Of a stretch of DNA of 64,000 bases, positions 62,911 to 64,000 are shown one piece after another; the first letter of the stretch is position 1, and every line of letters begins with the position of its first letter. Source of the stretch: Alphaproteobacteria bacterium (lineage in GTDB: Bacteria > Pseudomonadota > Alphaproteobacteria > Sphingomonadales > Sphingomonadaceae); assembly GCA_030426245.1 (NCBI GenBank), contig JAUHYZ010000004.1:62001-126000 (forward strand), written 5' to 3'. The position numbers and the translations under genes were made by a program. Below the pieces are notes generated by a model that saw nothing but the letters and a program-made list of their open reading frames with translations, searched no databases and was not told where the DNA came from.

Positions 62911-63016
62911 CTGTTCCGGCCCGCGGGTCTAGCGCCGCCGTGCAGCGCTTACCAGTGCCGGAAACATCGCCGCGAAAAATTGGCGGGGGGCGGGCCGCCG
63001 GAGCGGCAATTTCCCC

Positions 63017-63048
63017 TTGACATTGATAACCGTTTTGGTTAGTTATAT
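63017..63048 (+). promoter_or_regulatory. Promoter with operator palindrome before the GMC oxidoreductase gene
   Basis: TTGACA (63017-63022) is a perfect -35 box. TAACC-N5-GGTTA (63027-63041) is a perfect inverted repeat in the spacer. TTATAT (63043-63048) is the likely -10 region, though the 20-base spacing is long. Such placement lets a TetR-type repressor block initiation. The ATG lies 148 bases downstream; the space holds no supported gene. Confidence 0.5.
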
Positions 63049-63195
63049 CTCCATTCGAGAACCAGATCATGATTCGCGCCCGGACAGGGGCAGGCGATCC
63101 GCCTTCGCTACGCAGCAAGCCGGTTTCGCACCTTGCCAAGCCGCCAAAGGCGCGCGCAGTCTAGGGTCGCAAGCCAAGTTGGGAGAAGATCGGGC

Positions 63196-64000
63196 ATGAA
63201 TGCGGGTGAGTTCGATTATGTCGTTGTGGGCGGCGGTTCGTCGGGCGCGGCAGTCGCGGCAAGGCTGGGCGAAGCGCAGGACCGCACCACCTGCGTGATC
63301 GAGGCGGGCGGGCATGACAGCCATCCCTTCTTCCATGTGCCCAGCTTCGTGGCCGCCGCGATCGGGTTGAAGAAGACCAACTGGAACTTCGCCACCGTGC
63401 CGCAGCCGGGCATGGCGAACCGTTCCATCCCGGTGCCCCGCGGCAAGGTGATGGGCGGATCGGGATCGATCAACGGCATGGTCTATTTCCGCGGCCATCC
63501 CACCGATTTCGACGATTGGTCCGACATGGGCTGCACCGGCTGGTCCTATGCCGAACTGCTGCCCTATTTCACCCGCACCGAACGCAACGAAAACCACCCG
63601 GCCAGCGTGTTTCACGGCGGCGACGGCCCGATCAACGTCAAGCATGTCGAAGGGCCCAACCAGCTCAATTACGATTACATGGACGGGCTGGCCTCGCTGC
63701 AATTTCCCGAATGCCCGGATTTCAACGGGCCCGATCCCGAAGGCTATGGCCGCCGCCAGGGCCTGATCCGCGACGGCCGGCGCGAAAGCACCTGGCAGAA
63801 CATGCTGAAGCCCGCGCTGGAACGCGGCAATATCCACCTGCAGACCGATGCCCTGGTCGCCCGCGTTCTGGTGGAGGAGGGGCGCGCGGCCGGCGTCGAG
63901 CTGGCCGATGGAAAGGTGATCCGCGCAAGGCGCGAAGTGGTGCTGTGCGGCGGCACGGTGCAGAGCCCGCAGGTCCTGTTGCTATCGGGCATCGGCCCTG
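63196..64000 (+). CDS. GMC family oxidoreductase, N-terminal part (cut by window end)
   Basis: The open frame starts MNAGEFDYVVVGGGSSGAAV and runs off the window after 268 residues. This is the ADP-binding fold of the glucose-methanol-choline flavoprotein family, with the FAD motif GGGSSGAA, Glu for ribose (CVIEAGG) and the first GMC signature PRGKVMGGSGSINGMVYFRG. The last visible segment, GGTVQSPQVLLLSGIGP, is the second GMC signature. The family oxidises alcohols, including choline, polyethylene glycol and alkanols; substrate choice depends on the missing C-terminal half. GGGAGAAG lies 10 bases before the ATG. A strong promoter-operator candidate lies upstream. Confidence 0.93.
   Translation, partial: MNAGEFDYVVVGGGSSGAAVAARLGEAQDRTTCVIEAGGHDSHPFFHVPSFVAAAIGLKKTNWNFATVPQPGMANRSIPVPRGKVMGGSGSINGMVYFRGHPTDFDDWSDMGCTGWSYAELLPYFTRTERNENHPASVFHGGDGPINVKHVEGPNQLNYDYMDGLASLQFPECPDFNGPDPEGYGRRQGLIRDGRRESTWQNMLKPALERGNIHLQTDALVARVLVEEGRAAGVELADGKVIRARREVVLCGGTVQSPQVLLLSGIGP

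Noticed and set aside
63069-63164. A 31-codon frame between the GMC promoter and gene, possible leader peptide
   Set aside because: No ribosome site, no biased amino acid run and no downstream attenuator hairpins are visible.
62826-63195. tRNA-Leu as an integration site for a mobile element
   Set aside because: No integrase, no duplicated tRNA end and no composition change is seen on either side within the window.

Overview
The window is GC-rich, densely packed chromosomal DNA from an alphaproteobacterium, most likely a member of the Sphingomonadales (Sphingomonadaceae or Erythrobacteraceae type). The evidence is the gene set: an NrnC-type nano-RNase followed by lptC-lptA, a leuS-lptE-holA block next to a DUF3576 lipoprotein, the 180-kDa class of NAD-glutamate dehydrogenase, phaZ/phaB for polyhydroxyalkanoate storage, and several degradative oxidoreductases (two TauD/TfdA dioxygenases, a Baeyer-Villiger monooxygenase, a GMC oxidoreductase). 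I see no insertion sequence, prophage, CRISPR array or rRNA operon. There is one tRNA gene, tRNA-Leu(UAA).

Layout. 1-5.2 kb: end of an intracellular PHA depolymerase, a maoC-thiolase pair, and a membrane-anchored, extremely acidic low-complexity protein. 5.5-13.5 kb: gltB-gltD, a PfkB-type phosphofructokinase and a TauD dioxygenase. 13.6-17.1 kb (minus strand): a second TauD gene, a two-module HD-GYP protein whose ribosome binding site lies in a perfect hairpin, a DksA/TraR zinc-finger protein, and ung. 17.2-23.6 kb: nrnC-lptC-lptA converging on leuS-lptE-holA, then a DUF3576 lipoprotein. 23.8-32.3 kb: an exported protein behind a stack of inverted repeats, a glycosyltransferase, an NHL-propeller protein, a Baeyer-Villiger monooxygenase, phaB, fumC and a ribbon-helix-helix protein. 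32.3-37.5 kb: two paralogous small membrane proteins, murA, galU, an M23 peptidase, a DUF455 ferritin-like protein and a 1-Cys peroxiredoxin. 37.5-43 kb: glnE, an M28 peptidase lipoprotein and agmatine deiminase. 43.0-44.0 kb is the only clearly atypical segment: an AT-rich MltR-like gene, a possible tiny membrane protein and a REP/BIME-like inverted repeat. 44-48.9 kb: thrS with an upstream attenuator-like leader, an ABHD10-like hydrolase, a TPR protein and a luciferase-like oxidoreductase. 49-58 kb: giant glutamate dehydrogenase, a ferredoxin-reductase-type flavoprotein, an ABC-2 exporter and a Tat-lipoprotein MsrB. 58-61.8 kb: a surface-glycan operon (GT-C-like membrane protein, GtrA, UGM/PPOX-like flavoprotein). 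61.9-64 kb: a tandem PilZ protein, a G-rich minisatellite, tRNA-Leu and a GMC oxidoreductase cut by the window end.

Functional themes. Nitrogen and glutamate flow is well represented (GOGAT, GlnE control of glutamine synthetase, GDH, agmatine deiminase). Envelope building is the second theme (LptC/A/E, MurA, GalU, M23 peptidase, glycan operon). Cyclic-di-GMP output is the third: an HD-GYP protein, NrnC (the nano-RNase class able to clear pGpG) and a tandem PilZ protein, though they are not one operon.

The most interesting observation is a 23-residue open frame with six consecutive threonine codons, 132 bases upstream of thrS and followed by mutually exclusive RNA hairpins ending in a terminator. 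It looks like a ribosome-mediated attenuator controlling threonyl-tRNA synthetase.
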